Source: Patescibacteria group bacterium (lineage in GTDB: Bacteria; Patescibacteriota; Patescibacteriia; UBA9934; GWF2-40-263). Taken from it: a DNA stretch of 23,031 nt. A program made the position numbers and the translations under genes. Positions 5,735-13,983 of the stretch are shown here, piece after piece (position 1 is the stretch's first letter; the number at the start of each line of letters is the position of its first letter). The stretch covers positions 1 through 23,031 of the forward strand of contig SCSL01000006.1 of NCBI GenBank assembly GCA_004298405.1, read 5' to 3'. Under the pieces are notes generated by a model. That model saw only the letters and a list, made by a program, of their open reading frames with translations. It made no database searches and had not been told where the DNA came from.

Positions 5735-7084
5735 ATGAGAGCTGATATGTCCAAATCCATGCGATTTTTCTTATTTCTCTTTTTTGTCTTCGCTTTTTTG
5801 ATTTCTGCTCCTCTGGTTGTTTTATACACGGCTGGGTATCGATTTGATATCTCTCATGGTCGGATCGTTCATACGGCTGTGTTAAACATTTCAAGCGAAC
5901 CACACAACGCCACGGTCGTCGTCGACCAAGTGCCCTTCTCCGACCGCACCCCTGCCGTTCTTGAAACGATTCTTCCTGGCGAACATCTTGTACGACTTGA
6001 AAAAACAGGCTATCTCCCATGGGAGACAATGCTCTCGTTTGAAAGTCGTGAGGCTCGCGTCCTGGGTCCGATCATTTTGTTTCTTGAGGATGAACCTGAT
6101 CTCCAAGAAACCGTAGCGGCAATTCTTGTGTCCTCACACGCACCAACAAACCGTTTTGCGTATGTGACCCAACAAAGTTCTTGGTTAGAAGTTTGGATGA
6201 TCTCCGCCTCTGATGCCCAAAAAAAGCTACTGATGCGACTTCCTTACGTCCCTACAAGTACCTATTCCCTTTCCTGGTCCAAAGACGGGACGTACATCGC
6301 CCTGAAGGAACAATCCGGATTGCGGCAAAATCTTTCGATCAGTCGTGTGAGTGATGGAAGCGTCATTGAACTGCCCGTAGCCGCACAGGACGCAGAAGAC
6401 AGCTGGTGGGATCTGAGTGTTGAACCTCTATTCTATGTCCGTACGCAAACAACGCTCACTCGAATTGATGTGGCGAGTGGAATGTCACAGTCGCTTTTGT
6501 TCTCGGCTCATCTTGTCACGTTGTCTGATAATCAAGAGGTCATCCTCTCAATCAGCAATGATCGAGCTGTTCTCTCGTATCAAGAAGGTGAGGCGGCTTC
6601 GATCATCACGTATCTCCCACTTGGGAAATACCAATTTGTCCCTGCTCCTGAAGGATTGATCGCTCTCAACGATATCCAACGCAATAGACTGATCCTTGTG
6701 GACACAGAAGAACGAGAACAACCTATCCTTCTCAACGAAGAAGCACGCCTCTGGAAATGGCATCCATCCGGAGATGTTCTGTTGTACTCAAGTGGATACG
6801 ATCTCAAGCGCTATGTTCGCTCTGCCCACGAAACCCAGACGCTAACGCGTCTTTCCACCCAGATCGAACAACTTGATTGGTATCCACAGGGAACCTGTGC
6901 GATCTATCGATCGGATGGGACCACGATGGCGCTCAATCTAGATGGAACCACAGTCCTCTCCCAGACAGTACTCGCAACAGGACTTGGGGGATCGTTCTGG
7001 ATCAGTCATGATGGCAACACACTCTCGACACTCCTCCAAACAGAAACTGGATGGGAGTGGTGGAAAAGAAACTTACAAAACTAA
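5735..7084 (+). CDS. Membrane-anchored PEGA-domain protein with beta-propeller-like region
   Basis: A 449-residue extracytoplasmic protein. An N-terminal hydrophobic helix (about residues 9-33, RFFLFLFFVFAFLISAPLVV) anchors it. A PEGA domain follows (about 45-110): VLNISSEPHNATVVVD, TPAVLETILPGEHLVRL, KTGYLPWE. The rest is a series of beta-strand repeats of TolB/WD40 style, with motifs such as LSWSKDGTYIALK, WKWHPSGDVLLY and WISHDGNTLS. These families usually bind peptidoglycan-associated or surface partners; no enzymatic residues are evident. The start at 5735 has AGGA 6 bases upstream; alternative ATGs are at 5717, 5747 and 5759. It begins 20 bases from the divergent protease start and ends sharing CTAA with the convergent GT2 gene. 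Confidence 0.85.
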   Translation: MRADMSKSMRFFLFLFFVFAFLISAPLVVLYTAGYRFDISHGRIVHTAVLNISSEPHNATVVVDQVPFSDRTPAVLETILPGEHLVRLEKTGYLPWETMLSFESREARVLGPIILFLEDEPDLQETVAAILVSSHAPTNRFAYVTQQSSWLEVWMISASDAQKKLLMRLPYVPTSTYSLSWSKDGTYIALKEQSGLRQNLSISRVSDGSVIELPVAAQDAEDSWWDLSVEPLFYVRTQTTLTRIDVASGMSQSLLFSAHLVTLSDNQEVILSISNDRAVLSYQEGEAASIITYLPLGKYQFVPAPEGLIALNDIQRNRLILVDTEEREQPILLNEEARLWKWHPSGDVLLYSSGYDLKRYVRSAHETQTLTRLSTQIEQLDWYPQGTCAIYRSDGTTMALNLDGTTVLSQTVLATGLGGSFWISHDGNTLSTLLQTETGWEWWKRNLQN

Positions 7085-7905
7085 ACCTTCTTGCCAAACC
7101 ATTTTGCAGAATACCTGAGCCAACTTTTAATATGGGCGCGGGTTTGGCGATTAGACAAAAGCTGGCTGACCATCCCCCCGCCCTTGGCTGACTCTTTGGC
7201 ATAGGCATGATAGACAACAGCCTCAGGAAGATAATACACGGGTCGACCCCGTTCCCAGCATTGACGGCACAAGTCGACATCCTCGTAGTACATAAAATAT
7301 CGATCGTCAAATCCTCCAAGCTCCCGAAACAGCTTTCCGTCGATCATGAAAGCCGAACCTTGTACCCAATCAACGAGCCTCCGTTTGTGGTGACCAAAAT
7401 CTTCCATCAAAAACGTGCGGCGGTGAACCTCCGATTTTTTTTTGTCAAGGAGCGATGTCCGTTGCACAAGCGGCGTATACCAAGACGGGAAGCGTCGACA
7501 GGTCTCTTGCACGCGACCGTCCATATAGAGAATTTTTGGGGCAACAATGCCTACCCGTGGATATCGTTTGAAAAACGCGTGGAGTTTATCAACCACAGTG
7601 ACATCGTCGATCCGCGTGTCTGGATTCAGGAAGAAATAATAATCCGCATGGATCTCCTGCGCTCCGCGGTTGCAGGAGGAACCAAACCCGCAATTACGGT
7701 CACGCAAAACAACGATCGACTCCGGGACGAACGATTTCACGTAGGCATGCGCGTCAAATGCGGTCGACGCATTGTCCACAACAATAAACCTCACGTCCAA
7801 CGACGTATGCGCCAACAGTCGGCGTACCGACGTTAAGCACGCTGAGTCGAGTTTATTCGTCGAAACGGTCACGATGGCAATGTCTGCATGTTCCTGTGGG
7901 TTCAT
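7081..7905 (-). CDS. Family 2 glycosyltransferase (last gene of rhamnose operon)
   Basis: A 274-residue GT-A enzyme like the WbbL/rhamnosyltransferase group. N-terminal nucleotide-binding strands include FIVVDNAS (about 40-47), NCGFGSSCNRG, and the metal-binding acidic motif FFLNPDTR; the acceptor side has VQGSAFMI, GGFDDRYFMYYEDVDLC with the catalytic-type Glu/Asp, and a C-terminal basic amphipathic stretch. No membrane helix is present, so it should act on the cytoplasmic face. The start overlaps the stop of the preceding GT2 as ATGA. Its stop shares CTAA with the convergent PEGA gene. An A9 run (7435-7443) encodes consecutive lysines. The dTDP-rhamnose genes upstream suggest rhamnose as donor; this is inference. 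Confidence 0.92.
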   Translation of the reverse strand: MNPQEHADIAIVTVSTNKLDSACLTSVRRLLAHTSLDVRFIVVDNASTAFDAHAYVKSFVPESIVVLRDRNCGFGSSCNRGAQEIHADYYFFLNPDTRIDDVTVVDKLHAFFKRYPRVGIVAPKILYMDGRVQETCRRFPSWYTPLVQRTSLLDKKKSEVHRRTFLMEDFGHHKRRLVDWVQGSAFMIDGKLFRELGGFDDRYFMYYEDVDLCRQCWERGRPVYYLPEAVVYHAYAKESAKGGGMVSQLLSNRQTRAHIKSWLRYSAKWFGKKV

Positions 7906-8825
7906 ACAAAATGGTGGCGTTTAGCCATGAGTGTTTTCCAATTCGCTTTGCTGGTCGAAAACGCCCAGGTGACAGCCCGGGGCTTTGTCACAAGAAGAAA
8001 GACAAGTTTCGCGAGCTCGAAGGGAATGATCGCCCATCCCTTGCGCAGGTATGCCGACCATGGATAAAAAGCGAATAGATTCCAGAGATGATTGCGGTAG
8101 GAGTGTGCCACGGCGTAAAAGGAGACGCCACGATGTACCCATGAGCGCCGAAATGTCCGATGATGGACGGCTGTAACCGTTGGAACAACGACACAATCCC
8201 AATGTTCGGCTTGCAACCGAAAAGCCAATTCGACATCCTCCTTGTAGGAACCAAATCCAGGATCAAAAAGTTGTCCATCGTGACTTGCTTGTATCACCGC
8301 CTCACGACGCAACAACGGGAGCGTTCCCGCCACGCCAAACACACGAAATGGTTCCGTCCTTCCAGGAACATCTTCTTTGCCTTCTGAGATGTTAGAAACT
8401 CGACCGTTGAGGTGAAGGCGCAACCCAAGGCTGTCAATGCGTCCATCGGGACGGACAAGTTTCCCAGACACCGCCGCGGTCCGGGGATGTTCATCAAGAT
8501 ACTGACGTAGTATCGCAATATAGCCAGGGGCACAGATAACATCGTCATTTACAAGGAGCACATACGGAGCTTGATGGCGTTCAAAGAGCCACTGATGTCC
8601 ACCAGCGAACCCGAGATTCATTTCGCTCTGGTCAATGGACATAGGCAACTTCGGCTGATACGGGAGAATGGTAGACATCATCTCTGGCAGGACAGCATCC
8701 GAAACCCCATTGAGCAGAATCTTCAATTCCCAATCACGGTCGCTTTGCCCCAATAACGAATCAAGCAATCCAGGTAACGTATCAACCCGAGCGTGCGTAA
8801 GAAGTTGGAGAATAACCCTGGACAT
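7902..8825 (-). CDS. Family 2 glycosyltransferase
   Basis: A 307-residue GT2. Recognisable elements are NLGFAGGHQWLF, LLVNDDVICAPGY (acidic nucleotide-sugar/metal motif), VSGKLVRPDGRIDS, and GSYKEDVELAFRLQ with the conserved Glu-Asp pair. The C-terminal third is aromatic and hydrophobic (LWNLFAFYPWSAYL and KLVFLLVTKP) and may lie on the membrane. The ATG at 8825 is preferred over the in-frame GTG at 8840: GGAAG lies 8 bases before the ATG and the GTG has no Shine-Dalgarno. This puts the start 5 bases after the previous stop. It is the fifth gene of the rfb operon and its stop overlaps the next start by 4 bases. Confidence 0.9.
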   Translation of the reverse strand: MSRVILQLLTHARVDTLPGLLDSLLGQSDRDWELKILLNGVSDAVLPEMMSTILPYQPKLPMSIDQSEMNLGFAGGHQWLFERHQAPYVLLVNDDVICAPGYIAILRQYLDEHPRTAAVSGKLVRPDGRIDSLGLRLHLNGRVSNISEGKEDVPGRTEPFRVFGVAGTLPLLRREAVIQASHDGQLFDPGFGSYKEDVELAFRLQAEHWDCVVVPTVTAVHHRTFRRSWVHRGVSFYAVAHSYRNHLWNLFAFYPWSAYLRKGWAIIPFELAKLVFLLVTKPRAVTWAFSTSKANWKTLMAKRHHFV

Positions 8826-8830
8826 ATCCC

Positions 8831-9700
8831 TTACTTCCACTTAGAGGAACGAAACCGACAGAGGTCGGCGATCGCCGCGACCCCAATAACATATGGCCGT
8901 AACGCAAAAATAATTGCCGCTTGAGGTACCCCATGCCATTTCAAGAAGTAATTTGCCATACTCTTTGAGAGCCTGGTTTGTTTGAGGCGCATGGACTGCT
9001 GAGAAAACGCCTGGCCAACCAAATCCACGCACGAGACCTCGGCGCTGTACCAAATCTTCCAGCCTGCCTCTCGAACCCGTCGGCAGAGGTCAACTTCTTC
9101 AAACCAGATGAAAAAATTCTGTGCATCAAGTTCCCCGATCCGTCCATACACATCGCGGCGGAACGCAAAAAACGACCCACGCACTTGCTCAACCTCAGCA
9201 CTGTGTGTGTAATCAAAATCCTTCGCCAGATAACGGTTTAAGACCTGCGGAAAAAGATGTGGAAGTTTAAGGAGGATGGCCAGCTGATCGAACAACCGCG
9301 GATCGCGACGGACAGATTCAACCAGTGTTCCATCCGGCCGCACCAATCGAACCCCTAAAACCCCGATGTCCTGACGACGCATGAGCGTGCCGTATGCATG
9401 TTCAAGTACCCCTTCGCCCATCAACATATCTGGATTAAACAAGACAAACACGCGCCCACGCGCTCGACGAAGACCTTGGTTGCACGCATACGCAAATCCT
9501 CGGTTATGCTCGTTTTGGATGAGGTCAACCTTCGGAAACTCTTGTCGGATCATGGATGGGGTCCCATCGTGAGACCCATTGTCGATCACGAGAACTTCAA
9601 ACGGAATGTGTCCGGGCAAGGCAAATAACCCCTGAAGATTTTTCTGTAGAGCAGAACGGATATTCCATGAAACGATAATGATAGAAATGTCCGGAGTCAT
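8831..9700 (-). CDS. Family 2 glycosyltransferase (WbbL/rhamnosyltransferase-like)
   Basis: A 289-residue GT2. Motifs in order: ISIIIVSWN at the start, VLVIDNGSHDGT (about 36-47), NRGFAYACNQG, VFVLFNPDM (metal-binding), VLGVRLVRPDGTLVESVRR, VRGSFFAFRRDV, and FIWFEEVDLCRRVREAG with the conserved acidic pair. These are hallmarks of the rhamnosyltransferase-type GT2s next to rml genes. A hydrophobic C-terminal segment (AIIFALRPYVIGVAAIADL) may bind the membrane. It starts in a 4-base ATGA overlap with rfbD, which fits direct use of the dTDP-rhamnose made by that operon. The exact acceptor is unknown. Confidence 0.92.
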   Translation of the reverse strand: MTPDISIIIVSWNIRSALQKNLQGLFALPGHIPFEVLVIDNGSHDGTPSMIRQEFPKVDLIQNEHNRGFAYACNQGLRRARGRVFVLFNPDMLMGEGVLEHAYGTLMRRQDIGVLGVRLVRPDGTLVESVRRDPRLFDQLAILLKLPHLFPQVLNRYLAKDFDYTHSAEVEQVRGSFFAFRRDVYGRIGELDAQNFFIWFEEVDLCRRVREAGWKIWYSAEVSCVDLVGQAFSQQSMRLKQTRLSKSMANYFLKWHGVPQAAIIFALRPYVIGVAAIADLCRFRSSKWK

Positions 9701-10566
9701 ACCTGAATTGTCTCGGTCAAAAGAAATTCACGCAATGCCTCACGGCGTGGTCGTAATGGCGGTAATTTCGTGTTCAAGAGGGCGGCGAATTTTGGGCGTG
9801 ACGCCGGACGTGGAGGAAAGACTTCTGATGGGACAGGGATGAATGGCGTTGTGACTCCGGCAACCTCAAAAATTTCCTTCGCAAAGCCGTACCAGGTTAC
9901 TCCAAGCCCCTCGTTCACCACATGATACACTCCAGGCACATTTCCTTGCTCAATGAGAGAAAAAGTCGCGTGAGCGATGTCTTTGGTATAGGAAGGGCAA
10001 CCTACTTCCTCGTCAATAATTTTCAATTCAGATAGTTCATTGGAGAGTTTCATCATCAGGTGGACAAAGCTTGGTTTGGAAGCGTCCGTAAGGCCAGGAG
10101 TTCCGAAAATTTTTGAGAGACGGAGGATATACCACTGACCGCCGGCTTGTTCAACAGCGTTCTCCCCCATTGCCTTGGTGCGTCCGTACGCGTTGATGGG
10201 GCATGGGTCAGCATCTTCCCTATACCCTCGAGGGTTGTCGCCGGCGAATACGTAATCAGTGCTGTAGTGGATGAAAGGAATCCCGCGATCCGCCGCGGCG
10301 CGGGCGAGATTTCTTGGTCCGTGGACATTGATGGCTTCAGCTAGAGGATAGACGGCAGGATCCTCAACCTTGTCGACAAAGTTGTATGCGGCCGTATTAA
10401 TCAACAAATCGGGTGCGTGATGATCCAAGGCGTCTTCGATCTGACCGCGCTGGGTGATATCCAATGTCTGGCGATCGGTTCCGATGACGGCGTGGCCACG
10501 GCTTTGGCATGCCTTCAAAACATCTTGCCCAAGCGTTCCGCTCGCTCCAGTGATCAAAATATTCAT
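9697..10566 (-). CDS. rfbD: dTDP-4-dehydrorhamnose reductase
   Basis: A 289-residue short-chain reductase that makes dTDP-L-rhamnose, the last step of the pathway. The Rossmann motif GASGTLG is at 7-13, the catalytic Y127-x3-K131 is in YGRTK, and HYSTDYVFAG is at 100-109. The start at 10566 gives MNILITGASG, the normal family N-terminus, and overlaps the rfbC stop as ATGA. The frame continues upstream to 10659 but that portion is rfbC coding sequence. The next gene, a GT2, starts on its stop codon. Confidence 0.97.
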   Translation of the reverse strand: MNILITGASGTLGQDVLKACQSRGHAVIGTDRQTLDITQRGQIEDALDHHAPDLLINTAAYNFVDKVEDPAVYPLAEAINVHGPRNLARAAADRGIPFIHYSTDYVFAGDNPRGYREDADPCPINAYGRTKAMGENAVEQAGGQWYILRLSKIFGTPGLTDASKPSFVHLMMKLSNELSELKIIDEEVGCPSYTKDIAHATFSLIEQGNVPGVYHVVNEGLGVTWYGFAKEIFEVAGVTTPFIPVPSEVFPPRPASRPKFAALLNTKLPPLRPRREALREFLLTETIQV

Positions 10567-11120
10567 AGGCCAAACTGAACCAGACGAGTAACATCCGCAA
10601 ACGATGGTTGTGTTACATCCCGATCCGACAAAATGGGCTTCTGTCCATGGAACGGCCATCTGATGCCTATTTCAGGATCATCATACGCCATGCCGCCGTC
10701 CGATGGTTGGTGGAACAAGGCTCCGCACTTGTAGAGTAATTCACATTCTGTCATTGCAAAAAAACCATGCGCGCAACCTGTCGGGATATAGAGCAAGCGA
10801 TGGTTTGATTCACTCAACTCAATCCCCATCCATTTTTTAAATGTGGGTGAAGATGCCCGCATATCAACAACCACGTCATACAATTTTCCGCGGGTACAGC
10901 GTACGAGCTTTGACATCTCGTATGGGGGGTATTGGAAATGGAGCCCCCGAAGGACACCTGCACAAGAGCGGGAATGGTTATCCTGGACAAACACGTCAGG
11001 GATTCCCAGTTGAACAAATTTGTCTCGTCGGTAGCTTTCAAAAAAAAGACCCCGATGATCTTCGTGGATTTCGGGTTCAATGATCCAAGCACCATGGATT
11101 TCTGTGGGGATTTTTTGCAT
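10563..11120 (-). CDS. rfbC: dTDP-4-dehydrorhamnose 3,5-epimerase
   Basis: A 185-residue cupin epimerase, normal length. It converts dTDP-4-dehydro-6-deoxy-glucose to the rhamno form. Diagnostic segments: EDHRGLFFESYR (20-31), VQDNHSRS (45-52), VLRGLHFQ (56-63) with the catalytic His61, VVVDMRASSPTF (83-94), YIPTGCAHGF (111-120), Tyr130 in LLYKC, and DDPEIGIRWP (147-156). It begins 2 bases after the rfbB stop codon and overlaps rfbD by 4 bases. Confidence 0.97.
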   Translation of the reverse strand: MQKIPTEIHGAWIIEPEIHEDHRGLFFESYRRDKFVQLGIPDVFVQDNHSRSCAGVLRGLHFQYPPYEMSKLVRCTRGKLYDVVVDMRASSPTFKKWMGIELSESNHRLLYIPTGCAHGFFAMTECELLYKCGALFHQPSDGGMAYDDPEIGIRWPFHGQKPILSDRDVTQPSFADVTRLVQFGL

Positions 11121-11122
11121 AA

Positions 11123-12142
11123 TTACACGTGGCCTCCATTGCGCTCAACTTGCTTTTGGTACCACTCACTGTACCCGGCGCTTTGTTTAATCGGTGCCCA
11201 CCACTGTTTATTCTCCCGGTACCATTGAACCATTTCACGGAGCCCGTCTTCAAACGAAACTTGTGGTTGCCACCCAAGTTCCGTTTGGATTTTGGTGTAT
11301 TCAATGGCATAACGGCGATCCTGTCCTGGCCGATCGTTGACAAACCTGATCATGTCCTGGCTCAACCCCATCAAACGCAAGAGCGTTTTGGCGGTATCAA
11401 GGATGGAACACTCATTCCCGCCACCCATCATATATGTTTCGCCAAGTTTCCCTTTTTCAAGTATCAGCAAAACCCCACGCGCATGATCCTGCGCATGAAT
11501 CCAATCACGCACTTGCGAACCATCACCGTGGATGACCACAGGTCGTCCTTCAAGAAGGTTGGTAATGGCGATGGAAAGAAATTTCTCTGGGTACAAATAG
11601 GCTCCGTAGTTATTTGTACAATTGGAAATGGTTGCTTGAAGGCCGTGCGTATGGACCGAGGCGCGCACCAAATGATCCGCCGCGGCCTTCGTAGCTGAAT
11701 ACGGGTTAAGCGGGGCATACGGACTCCCCTCATAGAACTTTGGATCCGTCGGTCCGAGTGATCCGAACACTTCATCTGTGCTGACGTGATGAAAGCGTTT
11801 ATTGTATCGACGGCAGGCATCGATCAGCCTTCCTGTCCCCAAAATGTTGGTCAAGATAAACGGTTCAACGTCATGAAGGGAACGGTCAACGTGCGTTTCT
11901 GCGGCAAAATGAACAACCGCATCAACAGATTCAATGAGTGTATTCACTAAGTCACGATCTGTGACCGAACCGTACGCAAATCGGTAACGTGGATGCGTTT
12001 GAATATCAAGCGTCGTCGACAAATTTCCCGCGTATGTCAGTGCATCCAGGTTCACGATATTCCACTCTGGCCGCTGGTCAAGAACGTGCCGAATAAAGTG
12101 GCTTCCGATAAATCCACAGCCTCCTGTGACGAGTAATTTCAT
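11123..12142 (-). CDS. rfbB: dTDP-glucose 4,6-dehydratase
   Basis: A 339-residue extended short-chain dehydrogenase/reductase family enzyme. It oxidises and dehydrates dTDP-glucose with bound NAD, the first committed step towards dTDP-rhamnose. The NAD-binding motif GGCGFIGSH is at 7-15, the catalytic T122-D123-E124 in STDEVFGS, and Y148-x3-K152 in PYSATK. NCTNNYGAYLYPEKF and HGDGSQVRDW are substrate-binding segments typical of RfbB. It is the first gene of the six-gene operon. Only about 9 bases separate the -10 box of the promoter at 12152-12180 from the ATG, so the message should be leaderless or nearly so, and there is no Shine-Dalgarno. Confidence 0.97.
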   Translation of the reverse strand: MKLLVTGGCGFIGSHFIRHVLDQRPEWNIVNLDALTYAGNLSTTLDIQTHPRYRFAYGSVTDRDLVNTLIESVDAVVHFAAETHVDRSLHDVEPFILTNILGTGRLIDACRRYNKRFHHVSTDEVFGSLGPTDPKFYEGSPYAPLNPYSATKAAADHLVRASVHTHGLQATISNCTNNYGAYLYPEKFLSIAITNLLEGRPVVIHGDGSQVRDWIHAQDHARGVLLILEKGKLGETYMMGGGNECSILDTAKTLLRLMGLSQDMIRFVNDRPGQDRRYAIEYTKIQTELGWQPQVSFEDGLREMVQWYRENKQWWAPIKQSAGYSEWYQKQVERNGGHV

Positions 12143-12151
12143 AGTGGCAGA

Positions 12152-12180
12152 ATCTTAATCTGTGGGTCGATGCATGTCAA
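12152..12180 (-). promoter_or_regulatory. Promoter of the rfbBCD-glycosyltransferase operon
   Basis: Minus strand: perfect -35 TTGACA (12175-12180), exactly 17 bases, then -10 TAAGAT (12152-12157). The nine bases after the -10 lead straight to the rfbB ATG (12140-12142). The expected transcript start at about 12145-12146 leaves a leader of only about 3 bases. Confidence 0.75.
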
Positions 12181-12193
12181 AAGTCCCATGTGA

Positions 12194-12559
12194 TCAAGGT
12201 GAGCGGATAAGCGAGTAAAGAATGGCTGGACACGCCGCTGAAATAAAAACGAGCGGAACACGATAGACACCTAGATCCGCGACGAAATTCCATGTGATGA
12301 CCGAGAGGACCACCCCAAAAACGATGACGAACAACAGATGCATGAGTGGCCGTTGTTCATACGTTTCCAAAACGGAAGACCACGCAATGCCAAACACGAT
12401 TCCCGCAAGCAAAAAAATGTGGACAGAAAAATAGCGAGAGACAAAGCCTGGTTCCGCGACGTCGACAAGCCAAAAAACGACGTAGGAGGTGAGGTTCACT
12501 AAGAACCCCATGCGCAGGATCGATTCTAAGGGTTTAAATTTTTTCTGTTGCCAAATCAT
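12194..12559 (-). CDS. Small four-helix membrane protein, unknown
   Basis: About 121 residues with four predicted helices (MGFLVNLTSYVVFWLVDV, VHIFLLAGIVFGIAW, LLFVIVFGVVLSVITW, VPLVFISAACPAILYSLI). No family is recognised; the size and topology resemble small accessory proteins of glycan export or GtrA-like proteins, but no diagnostic motif was found. The ATG at 12559 lies 2 bases after the preceding stop; an in-frame GTG at 12580 would overlap that gene by 19 bases. Neither has a convincing ribosome-binding site. It ends just before the rfb promoter and is the last gene of the group that begins with the CDP-alcohol phosphotransferase. Confidence 0.65.
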   Translation of the reverse strand: MIWQQKKFKPLESILRMGFLVNLTSYVVFWLVDVAEPGFVSRYFSVHIFLLAGIVFGIAWSSVLETYEQRPLMHLLFVIVFGVVLSVITWNFVADLGVYRVPLVFISAACPAILYSLIRSP

Positions 12560-12561
12560 AC

Positions 12562-13983
12562 CTAGTAATGAGTAAACCACGTATCAATGCGATGGATGAG
12601 TAATTCCGCACCAAGCTCCTTGATGAGCGGTGTGGAGAAGCTAAACTTCCATGTCTGATCCTCTTCATATACATCCCAGGCGACAAATGGGATTGTGGCA
12701 ACAAGCCAATCGCCTTCTTGGCGCGGGGACTGATACTGAGCCAAAACATAGTCGATGCCTAACTGTTCAATCGTCGTGTAGGCGTTCAGGGAAACGGGAT
12801 CGGGGTTGAAATACTGAGACGGAGAAAACGCAAACTTCCCTTCGGTCACAATCTCCACATCTCCGACGGGAACGACAACGCTCTCAAGTCCCTCATCGAC
12901 AAACGCGAGTGTATACCAGGCATAGGGCTGGGCAATCTCGAAGGTCTGCGTCCCAGCGGTAATTGTCTGCACGCCTTGTGCGTGACGTGTTTGAATCCGT
13001 ATGCGTTTCGATTCGGTAAAAATCGTTGCTCCCCTACTTGGCTCCCGATACCCGATCTCGTCGCCGATAAAAAGCGTATTGAGAAATACCAGTTTCTGTT
13101 GCTGGGTCTGGATGTTCCTGAAAAAAATATCTCGTGTCGTATTCATGACGAGTTTGTACACACCTTCAGGCAAGCCATCTGCCTTCAGGATGAGCTTCTT
13201 GAGTCCATGGTCCACAACGGTATCATCGCTCACATTCCCATCGTCGCTTGCGCGAGCCTCTGCCATGGGTTGATTATTCTCATTAAACACAGTCACCTGC
13301 ACAACGTCCTCCCCCTCGTCTCGGTTCATGTCCATGTACTGGAACACGAATGAAAGAGGTTCGTTCTTAATATAGGTTTTCAGCTCATGATGCCCACGCA
13401 AAGAGACGTCTATCGACTGGATGGTGGATGTTGGTTGGTACCCGTCGATACGATAGGGCACATCGAAAGCCGTTCGATACACAGCCACGGCATCGCGCGG
13501 GGGAGGGTTGGCAAAAAAATCTGCAAGCGATGCGTATGTTTGTTCTCGCTGAAGCAGAACCATCCCATCCTCGTCAATCCGATTCCACGTCGATTCATCG
13601 ATTAGACGGTTGTGGAGAGGATAAAGGGTATATCTTTCTGGATTCACTCCTGCCAGACCTCCCAATTCGATAATGGGAAGTGATGCATTTTGGAACCAAA
13701 CGTCAAAGACGACCTGGTCAAAAAAATTCTTCCGATGTGGATGCAGGAAAAAAAATGCGGGATCTTCTGTGATGGCTTGGGTCGCATCCCCGTCTTCATT
13801 TTTGTACACGTCCGAGACACGTGTCTCTGGTTTGATCTCATCGATGAACGGGGAGGATTGCCCAACCTCATGTGTGACGACAAACACGCCGCTTGGCACA
13901 AACCACAAATTCAAAAGCCAGCCCAGGACCACCAGGGGAATGGCGATAAGAACAAGTTGAATGAGTCGGGTAAGGAGAATCAT
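12562..13983 (-). CDS. Membrane-anchored extracytoplasmic protein, unknown
   Basis: 473 residues. One N-terminal helix (about 5-29, TRLIQLVLIAIPLVVLGWLL) is followed by a large hydrophilic domain rich in beta strands, aromatic residues and acidic patches. An Ig-like or jelly-roll-like region may lie in the middle (around IDVSLRGHHELKTYI and FVFQYMDMN), and the second half has a further strand-rich part (VVVPVGDVEIVTEGKF). No enzyme motif is recognised. The ATG overlaps the stop of the GT-C-like gene as ATGA (13980-13983), so the two are co-translated. A plausible role is an exported partner or substrate-presenting subunit of the GT-C enzyme; this is inference. Confidence 0.75.
   Translation of the reverse strand: MILLTRLIQLVLIAIPLVVLGWLLNLWFVPSGVFVVTHEVGQSSPFIDEIKPETRVSDVYKNEDGDATQAITEDPAFFFLHPHRKNFFDQVVFDVWFQNASLPIIELGGLAGVNPERYTLYPLHNRLIDESTWNRIDEDGMVLLQREQTYASLADFFANPPPRDAVAVYRTAFDVPYRIDGYQPTSTIQSIDVSLRGHHELKTYIKNEPLSFVFQYMDMNRDEGEDVVQVTVFNENNQPMAEARASDDGNVSDDTVVDHGLKKLILKADGLPEGVYKLVMNTTRDIFFRNIQTQQQKLVFLNTLFIGDEIGYREPSRGATIFTESKRIRIQTRHAQGVQTITAGTQTFEIAQPYAWYTLAFVDEGLESVVVPVGDVEIVTEGKFAFSPSQYFNPDPVSLNAYTTIEQLGIDYVLAQYQSPRQEGDWLVATIPFVAWDVYEEDQTWKFSFSTPLIKELGAELLIHRIDTWFTHY

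Noticed and set aside
5715..6029. N-terminal extension of the S41 protease by about 105 residues
   Set aside because: The added part is Arg/Gln-rich with no protease homology and would overlap the divergent PEGA gene; ATG 5714 gives a normal membrane anchor.
10567..10659. Longer form of RfbD
   Set aside because: The extra residues are read from rfbC coding sequence; the MNILITGASG start matches the family and gives an ATGA overlap.
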